Shown here: in pieces, positions 49,698 to 58,948 of the stretch
How the letters are laid out: every line of letters starts with the position of its first letter
Position numbering within the stretch: the stretch's first letter is position 1
Assembly (NCBI GenBank): GCA_967755175.1
Contig: CBRAFO010000005.1
Span: 29,943 to 93,942, forward strand
Source: Rariglobus sp967755175
Lineage (GTDB): Bacteria > Verrucomicrobiota > Verrucomicrobiia > Opitutales > Opitutaceae
Length of the DNA stretch: 64,000 nt
Direction: 5' to 3'
The notes under the pieces: generated by a model
Database searches by the model: none
What the model was told of the DNA's origin: nothing
What the model saw: the letters and a program-made list of their open reading frames with translations, nothing else
Translations under genes and position numbers: made by a program

Positions 49698-51467
49698 TCA
49701 GGTCAACTTCACGCGCATGCTGCTGAACTCCTCGCATAGCGTGAGGATTTCCTTCGCGGTGGTCAGCGAGAGCGCGTCGGCGGCGAGTTTCCGCGCATCA
49801 CTCAGCTTCATTGACCGCACCAAGTATTTCACCGCGGGGATCAAGGGAGGCGTCATGCTCAACTCGTCTACGCCGAGTCCGAGCAGCAGGGGCGCGTAGA
49901 TTGCATCGCCCGCCATCTCACCGCACACGCTCACTTTGATCTTATTCTTGTGAGCCTCATCGATCACAAACTTGAGCATGCGGATCACCGCCGGGTGCGT
50001 CGGTTCGTAGAGGTGGGCGATGCGGTCGTTAACCCGGTCGATCGCCAACAGATATTGGATCAAGTCATTGGTCCCGATGCTGAAAAAGTCGCAGTCCTTC
50101 GCGAGCAGGTCCGCCGTGATCGCCGCACTGGGGATCTCGATCATCGTGCCGACCTGAAGCTTGGTGTTGAAAGCGATCTTCTTGGCTTTGAGTTCTTCTT
50201 TGCACTCGGCGAGCACCGCGTTGGCACGCGCCAGCTCTTCGCGGCCGCTGATCATTGGATACATCAGCTGGATGTCGCCATGGGCGCTTGCGCGGAGGAT
50301 GGCGCGCAACTGGTCTTTGAAAATTTTGGGGTTATCGAGGCAGAAGCGGATCGCGCGATAACCGAGGAACGGGTTATCCTCCTTCGGGAACAAGTGAGCA
50401 TGGCCCGCCATGGGTTTGTCGCCGCCCAGATCGAGCGTGCGGATAACCACAGGGGAAGGCGCGAGCGCCTCGGCGACTCCCTTATAAGCGAGATATTGTT
50501 CCTGCTCGCTCGGGATATGCCCGGCGCTGAGGTAGAGAAACTCCGTCCGATAAAGCCCCACGCCATCAGCCAAGTATTCCTTCACCAATGCGGACTCGTC
50601 CACCTTCTCGATATTGGCGCGCAACGTCACCGTGACTCCGTCCAGAGTGACGGCTGGACGGCGGTTCGCCTCCATGAGGCGTTGTTCAAAACCCTTCTTC
50701 TGAAGCTGAATCTGCCCGTAGCGGAAAAGCGTCTGCTGGGTCGGGTTGAGGATAACCAGTCCCTCGTAACCATCGACGAGCAACCAGTCGCCGGGCTGCA
50801 CTTGCTTCGTCAGGTCGCGCACGCCGACCACGGCCGGCACCTTCATCGAGCGCGCCACGATCACCGCGTGGCTGGTCCGGCTGCCGGAATCGGTGACGAT
50901 GCCGAGCGCCTGAGAACTATCGATGCCTGCCGCGTCGGAAGGCGAAATGTCGTTGGCCACCACTACGCGTTTTTCAACGAGTTGGCTGAGGCTCTGGCTG
51001 GAATGACCGAGGAGGTTTTGCAGCACGCGCTGGGCAACATCACGGATGTCTCCGGCACGCTCGCGCAGGTATTCGTCGTCGATCTCGGAGAAGGCCTTGA
51101 TGTAGCGCTGCGAAACTTTGTTGAAGCAGGTCTCGACGTTTTTCCCGCTCGATTCGAACTCGCGGATGGTTTCCGAAATCAGGGCTTGGTCCTCAAGGAC
51201 GAGCAAGTGGGCGTCAAAGATCCGGGCTTCTTCTGAACCCAGATTCTTGTCCACCTCGGACATAATCTTCTGAATCTGCTGGCGAGTGACGAGGATGGCC
51301 TGCTCGAAACGGGCGATCTCATCCGCGTGCTTGTCGGTTTCGACCTGGTAGGCCGGAACCTCCACGTCGCTCTGGATATACAAAAACGCCTGGCCATATG
51401 CGATCCCTTGCGAGGCGGCGATGCCTTGCACCATGGTTTCGGGTTTACCGCGAGTGTCCGTGGGCAT
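49698..51467 (-). CDS. ptsI: Phosphotransferase system enzyme I
   Basis: A 589-residue PEP-protein phosphotransferase that starts the PTS relay by passing phosphate from PEP to HPr. The N-terminal HPr-binding helices are followed by the active His in DSGSRTSHAVIVARSMKVPA, then the PEP-binding barrel with LYRTEFLYLSAGHIPSEQEQ, RTLDLGGDKPMAG, NPFLGYRAIRFCL, QLMYPMISGREEL, FSIGTNDLIQYLLAIDR and the Cys loop VSVCGEMAGDAIYAPLLLGL. Full length. ATG 51467 is used; MVQGIAASQG 33 bases later is possible. There is no ptsH, crr or sugar permease in the window. A regulatory PTS or distant partners are possible. Confidence 0.96.
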   Translation of the reverse strand: MPTDTRGKPETMVQGIAASQGIAYGQAFLYIQSDVEVPAYQVETDKHADEIARFEQAILVTRQQIQKIMSEVDKNLGSEEARIFDAHLLVLEDQALISETIREFESSGKNVETCFNKVSQRYIKAFSEIDDEYLRERAGDIRDVAQRVLQNLLGHSSQSLSQLVEKRVVVANDISPSDAAGIDSSQALGIVTDSGSRTSHAVIVARSMKVPAVVGVRDLTKQVQPGDWLLVDGYEGLVILNPTQQTLFRYGQIQLQKKGFEQRLMEANRRPAVTLDGVTVTLRANIEKVDESALVKEYLADGVGLYRTEFLYLSAGHIPSEQEQYLAYKGVAEALAPSPVVIRTLDLGGDKPMAGHAHLFPKEDNPFLGYRAIRFCLDNPKIFKDQLRAILRASAHGDIQLMYPMISGREELARANAVLAECKEELKAKKIAFNTKLQVGTMIEIPSAAITADLLAKDCDFFSIGTNDLIQYLLAIDRVNDRIAHLYEPTHPAVIRMLKFVIDEAHKNKIKVSVCGEMAGDAIYAPLLLGLGVDELSMTPPLIPAVKYLVRSMKLSDARKLAADALSLTTAKEILTLCEEFSSMRVKLT

Positions 51468-51576
51468 TCAAAACGTCCGTAGTCCGGGGTTGGATTCGGG
51501 ACGCCTGACGATAACGGCTTCGCGACGCGCAGCGTCAACTCGCTTTTGCTAAACCGCGCCGAGTTTTTGCAACAGT

Positions 51577-52479
51577 TCAGGCCAGTCGAGTTTCTATCAC
51601 AAAAGCCTCCGCGCCCCACAGCTCGCGAATACGCCTCGTAATCGCAATCACCGGGGCGCCTTCAGGCAGAAACGCAAAGCACGCGCTTCCGCTCCCGCTC
51701 ATGCGCGGAGCGAGCGCGAACTCCGTGCGCAAAACCTCCAACCCCACCGGCAGCGCGATCCATTTGGTGAAGGCGGGAGCCTCCATATTATTAAAGAGCA
51801 ACGCCGCGGCCGGCGCGTCGCCGTCGTCCACCCAAGCCGTCAGCCGTGCCTCCGCTTCGGCGGACGGCAGATAACTCGCGGGCGCTCCCGCCGCCATTTG
51901 GCGGTAAGCCCACACGGTGCTAATGGCGAACGGCGGTTTGAAAATCAGCACGCGGCTCCCACGCAACCGGTCGGCCGCACGCGTATCCAAGGGTTGAACC
52001 TGCTCGCCTCGCCCCCGCATGACGACGGGGCCTCCTCGCAAAAACAGAACGCAATCCGATCCCAGTCGTGCCGCCACCTGCGCCAAAGCCTCCGCGGATA
52101 GCGGTTCTCCCGCGAGTTGATTAAGGGCGAGCAACGCCGTCGTGGCGTTACTACTTCCGCCACCCAAACCGGCGCCGACCGGGATACGTTTCGTGAGCGA
52201 AAAATGCGCCCCGCCCGTCCAGCCGGATGCTTCCGCAAAGGCACGCGCCGCGCGCAGCACGAGATTGGTTTCGTCGATTTCAAGAGCGGGGTCGTCGCAC
52301 TCCAACGAAAAGCCCGACTCGCGTCGTTCAACCGTCAACGTGTCGCCAAACTCCACCGGTGCCGCCACCGAGACGAGGTCGTGAAATCCGTCCGCTCTCC
52401 GGCCCGTGATGGCGAGGAAGAGATTGAGTTTCGCGGGACTGGGGAGGACGAGGTGGTTCACGGGAAGGTGCTGTTTCAT
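51577..52479 (-). CDS. ispE: 4-diphosphocytidyl-2-C-methyl-D-erythritol kinase
   Basis: A 300-residue GHMP kinase of the MEP pathway that phosphorylates CDP-ME. ATG 52479 is used; a TTG 21 bases upstream extends the frame. Signatures: VLPSPAKLNLFLAITGRRAD with GFHDLVSVAAPVEFGDTLTV, the ATP loop KRIPVGAGLGGGSSNATTAL, RLGSDCVLFLRGGPVVMRGR and the C-terminal MSGSGSACFAFL. It diverges from pyrF across an 88-base gap and lies close to ispD-ispF on the opposite strand. Confidence 0.95.
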   Translation of the reverse strand: MKQHLPVNHLVLPSPAKLNLFLAITGRRADGFHDLVSVAAPVEFGDTLTVERRESGFSLECDDPALEIDETNLVLRAARAFAEASGWTGGAHFSLTKRIPVGAGLGGGSSNATTALLALNQLAGEPLSAEALAQVAARLGSDCVLFLRGGPVVMRGRGEQVQPLDTRAADRLRGSRVLIFKPPFAISTVWAYRQMAAGAPASYLPSAEAEARLTAWVDDGDAPAAALLFNNMEAPAFTKWIALPVGLEVLRTEFALAPRMSGSGSACFAFLPEGAPVIAITRRIRELWGAEAFVIETRLA

Positions 52480-52567
52480 GGACACAACATCCGCATTCAA
52501 TCGGCCAGCCCCGATTTTGGTGTTTTTAAATGGTGTCCCTTAGTGTCCATTAATGGTTCTACAGCTT

Positions 52568-53266
52568 ATGCCTTGCGACCTCATCCTCGCCCTCGACGTT
52601 CCCACTCGTGAAGAAGCCGCGCCCATCCTGCGCCAGTTGCGCGGAGAACTGCGCTGGGTAAAAATCGGCCTCCAGATGTTCACCGCCTACGGGCCCGACT
52701 ACGTGAAGGCCGTCGCCGACGAGGGGTTTAACATCTTCCTCGATCTCAAGCTCCACGATATCCCCAACACGGTCGCCAAAGCCGTCGAGTCGCTCGCGCC
52801 GCTGCCCATCGGCATGCTGACGCTCCACACGTCCGGAGGTCGCGAGATGATGAGCTACGCCCGCAAAGCCCAGCTTCAGTCGAAGCCCGACCTGCTCCTC
52901 CTCGGCGTCACCGTGCTCACCTCGATGGACGCCACCGGCTTGGCCGAACTGGGCGTCAACGTCACGCCTGAGGCACAGGTTGCCCGCCTCGGTAAACTTG
53001 CCTCCGATGCCGGCCTCACCGGCCTCGTGTGCTCCCCGCTCGAAGTCGCCATGCTCCGCTCGCAACTTCCCTCCGGCATCCAACTCGTCACCCCGGGCAT
53101 TCGCCCGGCAGGGGAAGCCGGTGGCGATGACCAAAAGCGCATCATGACGCCCGCCGATGCCGCCCGCGCCGGTTCCAGTTACATCGTCGTTGGCCGCCCG
53201 ATCTTGAAAGCCAAAGATCCGGTCGCCGCGACTCGCGCTATTCTCGCCGACCTCAAGTCGGCCTGA
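52568..53266 (+). CDS. pyrF: Orotidine 5'-phosphate decarboxylase
   Basis: A 232-residue TIM barrel enzyme giving UMP in the last step of de novo pyrimidine synthesis. The start ATG 52568 yields MPCDLILALDVPTREEAAPI, the family beginning. The catalytic set is in NIFLDLKLHDIPNTVAKAVE (the DxKxxD motif), with VKIGLQMFTAYGPDYVKAV, LTLHTSGGREMM, VTPGIRPAGEAGGDDQKRIM and the phosphate loop SSYIVVGRPILKAKDP. It is the short bacterial form. It lies 53 bases before ispD on the same strand and may share its transcript. Confidence 0.96.
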   Translation: MPCDLILALDVPTREEAAPILRQLRGELRWVKIGLQMFTAYGPDYVKAVADEGFNIFLDLKLHDIPNTVAKAVESLAPLPIGMLTLHTSGGREMMSYARKAQLQSKPDLLLLGVTVLTSMDATGLAELGVNVTPEAQVARLGKLASDAGLTGLVCSPLEVAMLRSQLPSGIQLVTPGIRPAGEAGGDDQKRIMTPADAARAGSSYIVVGRPILKAKDPVAATRAILADLKSA

Positions 53267-53319
53267 TCCGTCTCTCAACTCTCATCCCTCAACTCTCAAC
53301 TTCGTCCCCGCCCCTCCCC

Positions 53320-54003
53320 ATGCCACGCACAGCCGCCATCCTCCTCGCCGCCGGTAGCGGCCAACGCATGAACGGAACCGTTGAGGACAAAGTCCTCGCG
53401 CCCCTCGGCGGACGTCCCCTGTTCCTGCACTCCGCCACCGCGTTTGCCGAAAGCGGCGTGGCCGATTTCTACGTCATCGTTTACCGCGACCAGAAGCAGA
53501 TGCTGGAACTCTCCGCCTACGCGCCAACTCCCGCGCTTTTCGTTCCAGGAGGTGCCGAGCGTCAGGACTCCGTTGCCGCCGCCCTCGCCGCGCTTCCTCC
53601 CGATATCGGCAAAGTCTTCATTCACGACTGCGCCCGCCCGTTTGTGCGCGTTGAGCAACTGATCGCACTGCATAAAATCGTCCTCCGCGAAGACGCCGTC
53701 GTGCTCGCTCACCGCGTTACCGACACCATCAAAGAGCACCGTGCCGACGGACACTTGAAGAGCCTTCCCCGGGAAAAACTCTGGGCGATGGAAACCCCGC
53801 AGGTTTTCTCGCGCGAGCTCATCGTTGCCGCCTACGAAAAGGTCGCCAAGAAGAAGCTCCGCATCACCGACGACGCCTCCGCCGTGGAACTCTTAAAACA
53901 CCCGGTCGCCCTCCTCGAAAATCCGCACCCGAACCCCAAGCTCACCACGCCCGCCGACATCGCTTGGTTCGAGTATCTGCTGGAGCAGAAAGTCGTGGCA
54001 TGA
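53320..54003 (+). CDS. ispD: 2-C-methyl-D-erythritol 4-phosphate cytidylyltransferase
   Basis: A 227-residue CTP-dependent enzyme, third step of the MEP pathway. The CTP loop is AAILLAAGSGQRMNGTVEDK (GxGxR with the Lys as usual). Others: FVPGGAERQDSVAAALAALP, VFIHDCARPFVRVEQLIALH, AHRVTDTIKEHRADG, AMETPQVFSRELIVAAYEKV and TDDASAVELLKHPVALLENP. The length is normal. The end overlaps the ispF start (ATGA), the common ispDF arrangement. In some bacteria these two are one fused protein; here they are separate but coupled. Confidence 0.96.
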   Translation: MPRTAAILLAAGSGQRMNGTVEDKVLAPLGGRPLFLHSATAFAESGVADFYVIVYRDQKQMLELSAYAPTPALFVPGGAERQDSVAAALAALPPDIGKVFIHDCARPFVRVEQLIALHKIVLREDAVVLAHRVTDTIKEHRADGHLKSLPREKLWAMETPQVFSRELIVAAYEKVAKKKLRITDDASAVELLKHPVALLENPHPNPKLTTPADIAWFEYLLEQKVVA

Positions 54004-54482
54004 GCCTCCGCATCGGTCACGGCTACGACATCCACCGCATCGTTTCAGGCCGGCCGATGGTCCTCGGCGGCGTGCGCTTCGAAACCGATTACGGCCTCGA
54101 CGGTCACTCGGACGCGGACTGTCTCACCCATGCGATTTGCGACGCGCTCCTCGGTGCCGCCGCGCTTCCCGACATCGGACATTTTTTCCCCAACACCGAT
54201 CCGGCCTACAAGAACATCGATTCGCAGATCCTTCTCCAACGCGTGACCGCCGAACTCGCCGCGCGTGGCTGGAGCATTGTTAATCTCGATGCCTCGCTCA
54301 TCGCGGAAAAACCAAAGATCTACCCGCGCCTCGCCGAGATGAAAGCCGCCCTCGCCCGCTCCACCGGCCTCGACGTGTCGCAGATCGGCCTCAAGGCCAC
54401 GACCAACGAAGGCGTTGACCAAATCGGCGAAGGCCTCGCCATCGCCGCGCACGCCGTTGTCCTGATTCAAAAGACCCTTTAA
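54000..54482 (+). CDS. ispF: 2-C-methyl-D-erythritol 2,4-cyclodiphosphate synthase
   Basis: A 160-residue enzyme making the cyclic diphosphate in the MEP pathway; active as a trimer with zinc. The family signature is SLRIGHGYDIHRIVSGRPMV (Asp and His metal ligands), then GLDGHSDADCLTHAICDALL with GAAALPDIGHFFPNTDPAYK, and KATTNEGVDQIGEGLAIAAH. The start is ATG 54000, overlapping the ispD stop. The oligopeptide-binding lipoprotein follows after 6 bases on the same strand. Confidence 0.97.
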   Translation: MSLRIGHGYDIHRIVSGRPMVLGGVRFETDYGLDGHSDADCLTHAICDALLGAAALPDIGHFFPNTDPAYKNIDSQILLQRVTAELAARGWSIVNLDASLIAEKPKIYPRLAEMKAALARSTGLDVSQIGLKATTNEGVDQIGEGLAIAAHAVVLIQKTL

Positions 54483-54488
54483 CCATCC

Positions 54489-56111
54489 GTGACCGTCCTC
54501 CGCCTTTCGTGTTTTTTCGTGTGTTTCGTGGGCGCCCTCCTCGGCTCCGGCTGCCTGAAACGCGAGACCGCCGTTGAGCGCGGCAACCGTGAGCAAATCC
54601 TTCATCGCGGCATGGGTCCCGAAGTCGCCGATCTTGATCCACACCTCGCCACCACCGCCAACGATTACACGGTCTTGTCCGCCCTTTTCGAAGGCCTCGT
54701 CGCAGAAGACCCGCAGACCCTCGCCCCCGCTCCCGGCGTTGCCGAAAGCTGGGAGATTTCCCCCGACGGACTCACCTACACGTTCCATCTGCGCGCCAAC
54801 GCCAAGTGGTCCAACGGCGAGCCCGTCACCGCCCGCGACTTCCTGGGATCTTGGCAACGCGTGCTCACTCCGTCGCTCGCCGCCGACAACGCCTACCTCC
54901 TCTACATCGTCCAGAACGCCGAGGCGTTTCACAAAGGCCAACTCACCGACTTTACCCAAGTCGGTTTCACCGCGCCCGATGCCCGCACGGTCCGTATCAC
55001 CCTAGAGCACCCCGCGTCCTATTTTCTCTCGCTACTCCAGCACTGGGTTTGGTGGCCCGTCCACCTGCCGACTCTGGAAAAATCCGGCTCGCCCTACCAA
55101 CGCGGCAACCGCTGGGCGCTCCCCGGCACCTTCGTCGGCAACGGCCCATTTAACCTCAAGGAATGGCGCACTGGTCAACACATCGACGTGGTTAAATCAC
55201 CGACTTATTGGGATGCCGCCAACGTCCGCCTGAACGGCATCCGCTTCCACCCGATCGAAGATCTCAACGCCGAGGAACGCGCCTTCCGTTCCGGTCAGCT
55301 TCATCTCACCGAAGCTCTCCCCGTCGCCAAGGTCGATGCCTACCGTCGCGATCACCCGGAGCTTCTGCGCATCGATCCGTATCTGGGAACTTACTACTAC
55401 ACGCTGAACACCAACCGTCCCTGGCTCAATGAAGCCAAGGTTCGCCGTGCCCTCGCTCTCGCCGTGGACCGGGCCGGCATCGCCGAGAAAATCCTGCGCG
55501 GCGGTCAGTTGCCTGCCACCGCCTTCACGCCTCCCGGCACGGCCGGCTACACGCCCACTGCTGGGTTTCACACCGATTTCGCCGAAGCCCGCCGCCTCCT
55601 GGCCGAGGCTGGTTATCCCGACGGAAAAGGCGCGCCCATCCTCGAAATTCTCCTCAATACCTCCGAGAACCACCGTATCATCGCCGAAGCGATCCAAGCG
55701 GACTGGCACAAGCAACTCGGTCTAGAAGTTCGCCTGCTCAACATGGAGGGCAAAAGCGTCCTCGCCGCCCGCCGCGCCCACGATTTTCAGATCCTGCGCT
55801 CGTCGTGGATCGGCGACTACAACGATCCCTCCACCTTCCTCTCTGTTTGGACCAGCGATAGTGGCAACAACCACAGCGGATGGAGCAACCCCGCCTACGA
55901 TCAGCTGCTCTTCCAAGCGGCCCGCGCCAACGACACCGCGGCGCGCCACGCTCTGTTCCAACAAGCCGAAGCCCTGCTCGTGGCAGACGCGCCCTTCATT
56001 CCGCTCTACACCTATACCCACGTCTTCCTGAAGAGTCCGTCCGTCCAAGGTTGGTATCCGACCCTGCTAGACCACCATCCCTACAAACAAGTCTCGTTGA
56101 ACAGCCAGTAG
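54489..56111 (+). CDS. Oligopeptide ABC transporter substrate-binding lipoprotein (1)
   Basis: A 540-residue protein of SBP family 5 (OppA/DppA). GTG 54489 opens a lipoprotein signal peptide with the lipobox LLGSGC. Features: PEVADLDPHLATTANDYTVL, LFEGLVAEDPQTLAPAPGVA, SWEISPDGLTYTFHLRANAK, WSNGEPVTARDFLGSWQRVL, GTFVGNGPFNLKEW and the C-terminal SWIGDYNDPSTFLSVW. Members bind peptides in the periplasm for the OppBC permeases, two of which lie downstream. It starts 6 bases after ispF, so it may share that transcript. A stretch rich in TTCGTG-type repeats forms part of the signal peptide code. Confidence 0.93.
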   Translation: MTVLRLSCFFVCFVGALLGSGCLKRETAVERGNREQILHRGMGPEVADLDPHLATTANDYTVLSALFEGLVAEDPQTLAPAPGVAESWEISPDGLTYTFHLRANAKWSNGEPVTARDFLGSWQRVLTPSLAADNAYLLYIVQNAEAFHKGQLTDFTQVGFTAPDARTVRITLEHPASYFLSLLQHWVWWPVHLPTLEKSGSPYQRGNRWALPGTFVGNGPFNLKEWRTGQHIDVVKSPTYWDAANVRLNGIRFHPIEDLNAEERAFRSGQLHLTEALPVAKVDAYRRDHPELLRIDPYLGTYYYTLNTNRPWLNEAKVRRALALAVDRAGIAEKILRGGQLPATAFTPPGTAGYTPTAGFHTDFAEARRLLAEAGYPDGKGAPILEILLNTSENHRIIAEAIQADWHKQLGLEVRLLNMEGKSVLAARRAHDFQILRSSWIGDYNDPSTFLSVWTSDSGNNHSGWSNPAYDQLLFQAARANDTAARHALFQQAEALLVADAPFIPLYTYTHVFLKSPSVQGWYPTLLDHHPYKQVSLNSQ

Positions 56112-56174
56112 GCCAATCTTTCGCTTTCTTCGATCGAAGGAGGGACTGCCCACCTAAACCCCCGTTGCCCCCTC

Positions 56175-57830
56175 ATGCGCCCCTCCTTTTTTCGCCAAGT
56201 CAGCCTGTTCGCTTTCGCCGCCCTACTGACGCTCACCGCCGGTTGCGCAAAGAAACATCCGTCTTCGTCCGCCGATTCAGCTTCCCCTGCCCCCGCGCCG
56301 GCCCGCGAGATCGGCACCAAGATCATTCGCGTCGGTAACGGCACCGAGCCCGCCGATCTCGATCCACACGTCGTCACCGGCGTCCAAGAGCACAAGATCA
56401 TCACCGCGCTCCTTGAAGGCCTCGTCACCTACGCTCCCGATGGCGGCATCGCCCCCGGCGTCGCCGAACGCTGGGATGTTTCCGACGACGGTCTCGTTTA
56501 CACCTTTCATCTGCGCGAAAATGCCAAGTGGTCCAACGGCGAGCCCATCACGTCGCAGGATTTCGTCAGTTCTTTTAAACGCATCCTCACGCCGTCGCTC
56601 GGAGCCGAGTATGCCTACAAACTCTTCCACCTCGTAGGCGCGGAGGAGTTCAACACCGGCAAGATCACCGACTTCTCCTTGGTCGGTGCCCAAGGTCTCG
56701 ATGCCCGCACGCTCCGGCTCACGCTTAAACACCGCACGCCGTTCCTGCTCGAATCGCTCCAGCATTATGCGTGGTTTCCCGTGCACATTCCCACCGTCAC
56801 CAAATTCGACGGCCTCACGCGTAAAGGCAGCGCGTGGACCCGCCCCGGCAATTTCGTGGGCAACGGTCCGTTCGTCCTCGTTGATTGGAAACCCAACCAG
56901 AAAATCACCGTCACCCGCTCGCCCACCTACTGGGATCACGCGTCCGTGAAACTCGACGGCATCGAGTTCTTTGCGATCGATAACGCCGAAACCGAAGAGC
57001 GCCTCTTCCGCACCGGAAAACTCGATTACACCTACAGCCTCCCGCTCAACAAGATCGAGACTTACCGCCGCGAGCACGCGGACACCTACCGGCAGGATCT
57101 CTACTATGGCACCTATTTTTATCGCCTGAACGTCACTCGAAAGCCACTCGACGACAAACGCGTCCGCCGCGCGCTTGCCCTCGGCATCGACCGCGACGCG
57201 ATCATCAAAAACATCCTGCGCGACGCCGGCCAAACCCCGGCGCTCAACTTCACACCTCCCTCCGCCAAATTCAAAGCGGACGCCCGCATCGCCGGCGACC
57301 TCGCCGAGGCGAAACGACTCCTCGCTGAGGCGGGCTATCCCGACGGCAAAGGCATGCCGCCGGTGGAGATTCTCTTTAACACCTTGGACGCCCACCGCGT
57401 CATTGCCGAAGCCATCCAGCAGATGTGGCGAACCCGTCTCGGCATCAATGCCACCATCACCAATCAGGAATGGAAGGTGTATCTCGATTCGCAGCAGACG
57501 CTGAATTACCAGGTCGCCCGCGCCGGCTGGATTGGCGACTACGATGACCCGCATACGTTCCTCGATCTGTGGGTAACCGGCGGCGGCAACAACCAGACCG
57601 GTTGGTCCAACGCCAACTACGACCGACTCCTCCGCAGTGCACTCGAAACGAAGACCGAGGAAGAGCGCATGGCGGTTTACCAAAAGCTCGAAGCCATCCT
57701 TGCCGACGAAGTTCCGGCTATCCCGATTTACTTCTACACGCACGTTTACGCCATCAGCCCGAAGGTGAAGAACTGGGCCGTCACCCCGCTCGACAATCGT
57801 GCGTGGAAATGGGTGGACCTCGCCGACTGA
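56175..57830 (+). CDS. Oligopeptide ABC transporter substrate-binding lipoprotein (2)
   Basis: A 551-residue paralogue of the previous gene, with the lipobox LTAGC at residues about 20-24 and a Ser/Pro/Ala-rich linker (SSSADSASPAPAPA). It has the same order of motifs: EPADLDPHVVTGVQEHKIIT, ALLEGLVTYAPDGGIAPGVA, VSDDGLVYTFHLRENAKWSN, NFVGNGPFVLVDWKPNQKIT and GDYDDPHTFLDLWVTGGGNN. The two proteins clearly arose by tandem duplication and have diverged, so they may bind different peptides. A 184-base gap separates it from the permease genes; in it I see no gene and no convincing structure. Confidence 0.93.
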   Translation: MRPSFFRQVSLFAFAALLTLTAGCAKKHPSSSADSASPAPAPAREIGTKIIRVGNGTEPADLDPHVVTGVQEHKIITALLEGLVTYAPDGGIAPGVAERWDVSDDGLVYTFHLRENAKWSNGEPITSQDFVSSFKRILTPSLGAEYAYKLFHLVGAEEFNTGKITDFSLVGAQGLDARTLRLTLKHRTPFLLESLQHYAWFPVHIPTVTKFDGLTRKGSAWTRPGNFVGNGPFVLVDWKPNQKITVTRSPTYWDHASVKLDGIEFFAIDNAETEERLFRTGKLDYTYSLPLNKIETYRREHADTYRQDLYYGTYFYRLNVTRKPLDDKRVRRALALGIDRDAIIKNILRDAGQTPALNFTPPSAKFKADARIAGDLAEAKRLLAEAGYPDGKGMPPVEILFNTLDAHRVIAEAIQQMWRTRLGINATITNQEWKVYLDSQQTLNYQVARAGWIGDYDDPHTFLDLWVTGGGNNQTGWSNANYDRLLRSALETKTEEERMAVYQKLEAILADEVPAIPIYFYTHVYAISPKVKNWAVTPLDNRAWKWVDLAD

Positions 57831-58014
57831 CCCATCGCGGCCTCGTCCGCGGCTCCGTCGAGGCTTACGGTAATCCCGCCCGTCGCGTTGCAGGCGCATT
57901 CATCTTGCGTAGGGTTTCTCATCCCGTGGACTCACCTTTACACCCTGAAGCACGTCCCCGGGGAAAATTAATTGGCTTCCGTCACCTGCTCCGACATTCG
58001 CTAAGGCTCTTCTC

Positions 58015-58935
58015 ATGTTTCGCTTCATTGCCCGACGTCTTCTGGAGACGATTCCCGTCCTCTTCATCATCGTCACGGCCACCTTTTTCATGGTCCGTTT
58101 CGTTCCCGGCGGCCCGTTTGACAGCGAGAAAGCGACCACGCCCGAGATCCGCGCAAACCTAGAGGCTTACTACGGGCTCAACCTCCCGCTCCACCGGCAA
58201 TATACCAACTACCTGAAGGCGATCGTCCTTCACGGCGACTTGGGCCGCTCCACGAAATACGCGAGCCGCACCGTCAACGAGATCATTGCCGACAAACTCC
58301 CCGCCTCCCTCCAACTCGGCGGCCTTTCTCTCCTCATCGCCTTGGTGCTCGGTCTTAGCGCCGGCGTCGTAGCTGCCGTGAAACGCAACACCAAGGTCGA
58401 TTACATCGCGTCCTCGTTTGCCATGGTCGGCATCTGCGTCCCCACGTTTGTGCTCGGTCCGTTGCTCGTGCTCGTCTTCGCCATCCATCTCGGTTGGTTC
58501 AGCGCCTCCGGCTGGTATTCCTGGCAAGACCGCATCCTGCCGTCGCTCACACTCGGAATCGTTTATGCCGCCGGCATAGCCCGGCTCACGCGCGGCGGCA
58601 TGCTGGAAGTGCTCAATCTCGACTACATCCGCACCGCCCGCGCCAAGGGTGCTTCCGAAGCGCGTATCATTTTCCGTCACGCTTTGCGCGGTGGCTTGTT
58701 GCCCGTTGTTTCCTACCTCGGGCCCGCTATCGCCGGCATTCTCACGGGATCATTCGTGATCGAAACGATTTTCCAAATCCCCGGCCTGGGTCGCGAGTTC
58801 GTAAACAGCGCCTTTAACCGCGACTACACCCTCGTTCTCGGAACGGTGATTCTTTACGCCGTCCTCATCATCGGCCTGAACCTCGTCGTCGACGTGGTGC
58901 AAGTGTGGCTCAACCCCAAGCTGAAGTTCGAGTAA
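58015..58935 (+). CDS. Oligopeptide ABC transporter permease, OppB/DppB type
   Basis: A 306-residue inner-membrane permease with six helices. The start MFRFIARRLLETIPVLFIIV is the family N-terminus, followed by FVPGGPFDSEKATTPEIRAN, LNLPLHRQYTNYLKAIVLHG and DLGRSTKYASRTVNEIIADK. The cytoplasmic EAA loop is DYIRTARAKGASEARIIFRH. The last helices (YTLVLGTVILYAVLIIGLNL) and the end PKLKFE are typical. The ATPases OppD/OppF, usually next, are missing. It is followed 13 bases later by the second permease. Confidence 0.95.
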   Translation: MFRFIARRLLETIPVLFIIVTATFFMVRFVPGGPFDSEKATTPEIRANLEAYYGLNLPLHRQYTNYLKAIVLHGDLGRSTKYASRTVNEIIADKLPASLQLGGLSLLIALVLGLSAGVVAAVKRNTKVDYIASSFAMVGICVPTFVLGPLLVLVFAIHLGWFSASGWYSWQDRILPSLTLGIVYAAGIARLTRGGMLEVLNLDYIRTARAKGASEARIIFRHALRGGLLPVVSYLGPAIAGILTGSFVIETIFQIPGLGREFVNSAFNRDYTLVLGTVILYAVLIIGLNLVVDVVQVWLNPKLKFE

Positions 58936-58948
58936 GCCGCACGCCGTT

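Noticed and set aside
56277..57899. 540-codon open frame on the minus strand over the second binding protein
   Set aside because: Antisense shadow of a clear SBP gene. Similar shadows lie opposite ahcY, metK, gcvT, ptsI, ispF, the exporter and pnp, and all were left out.
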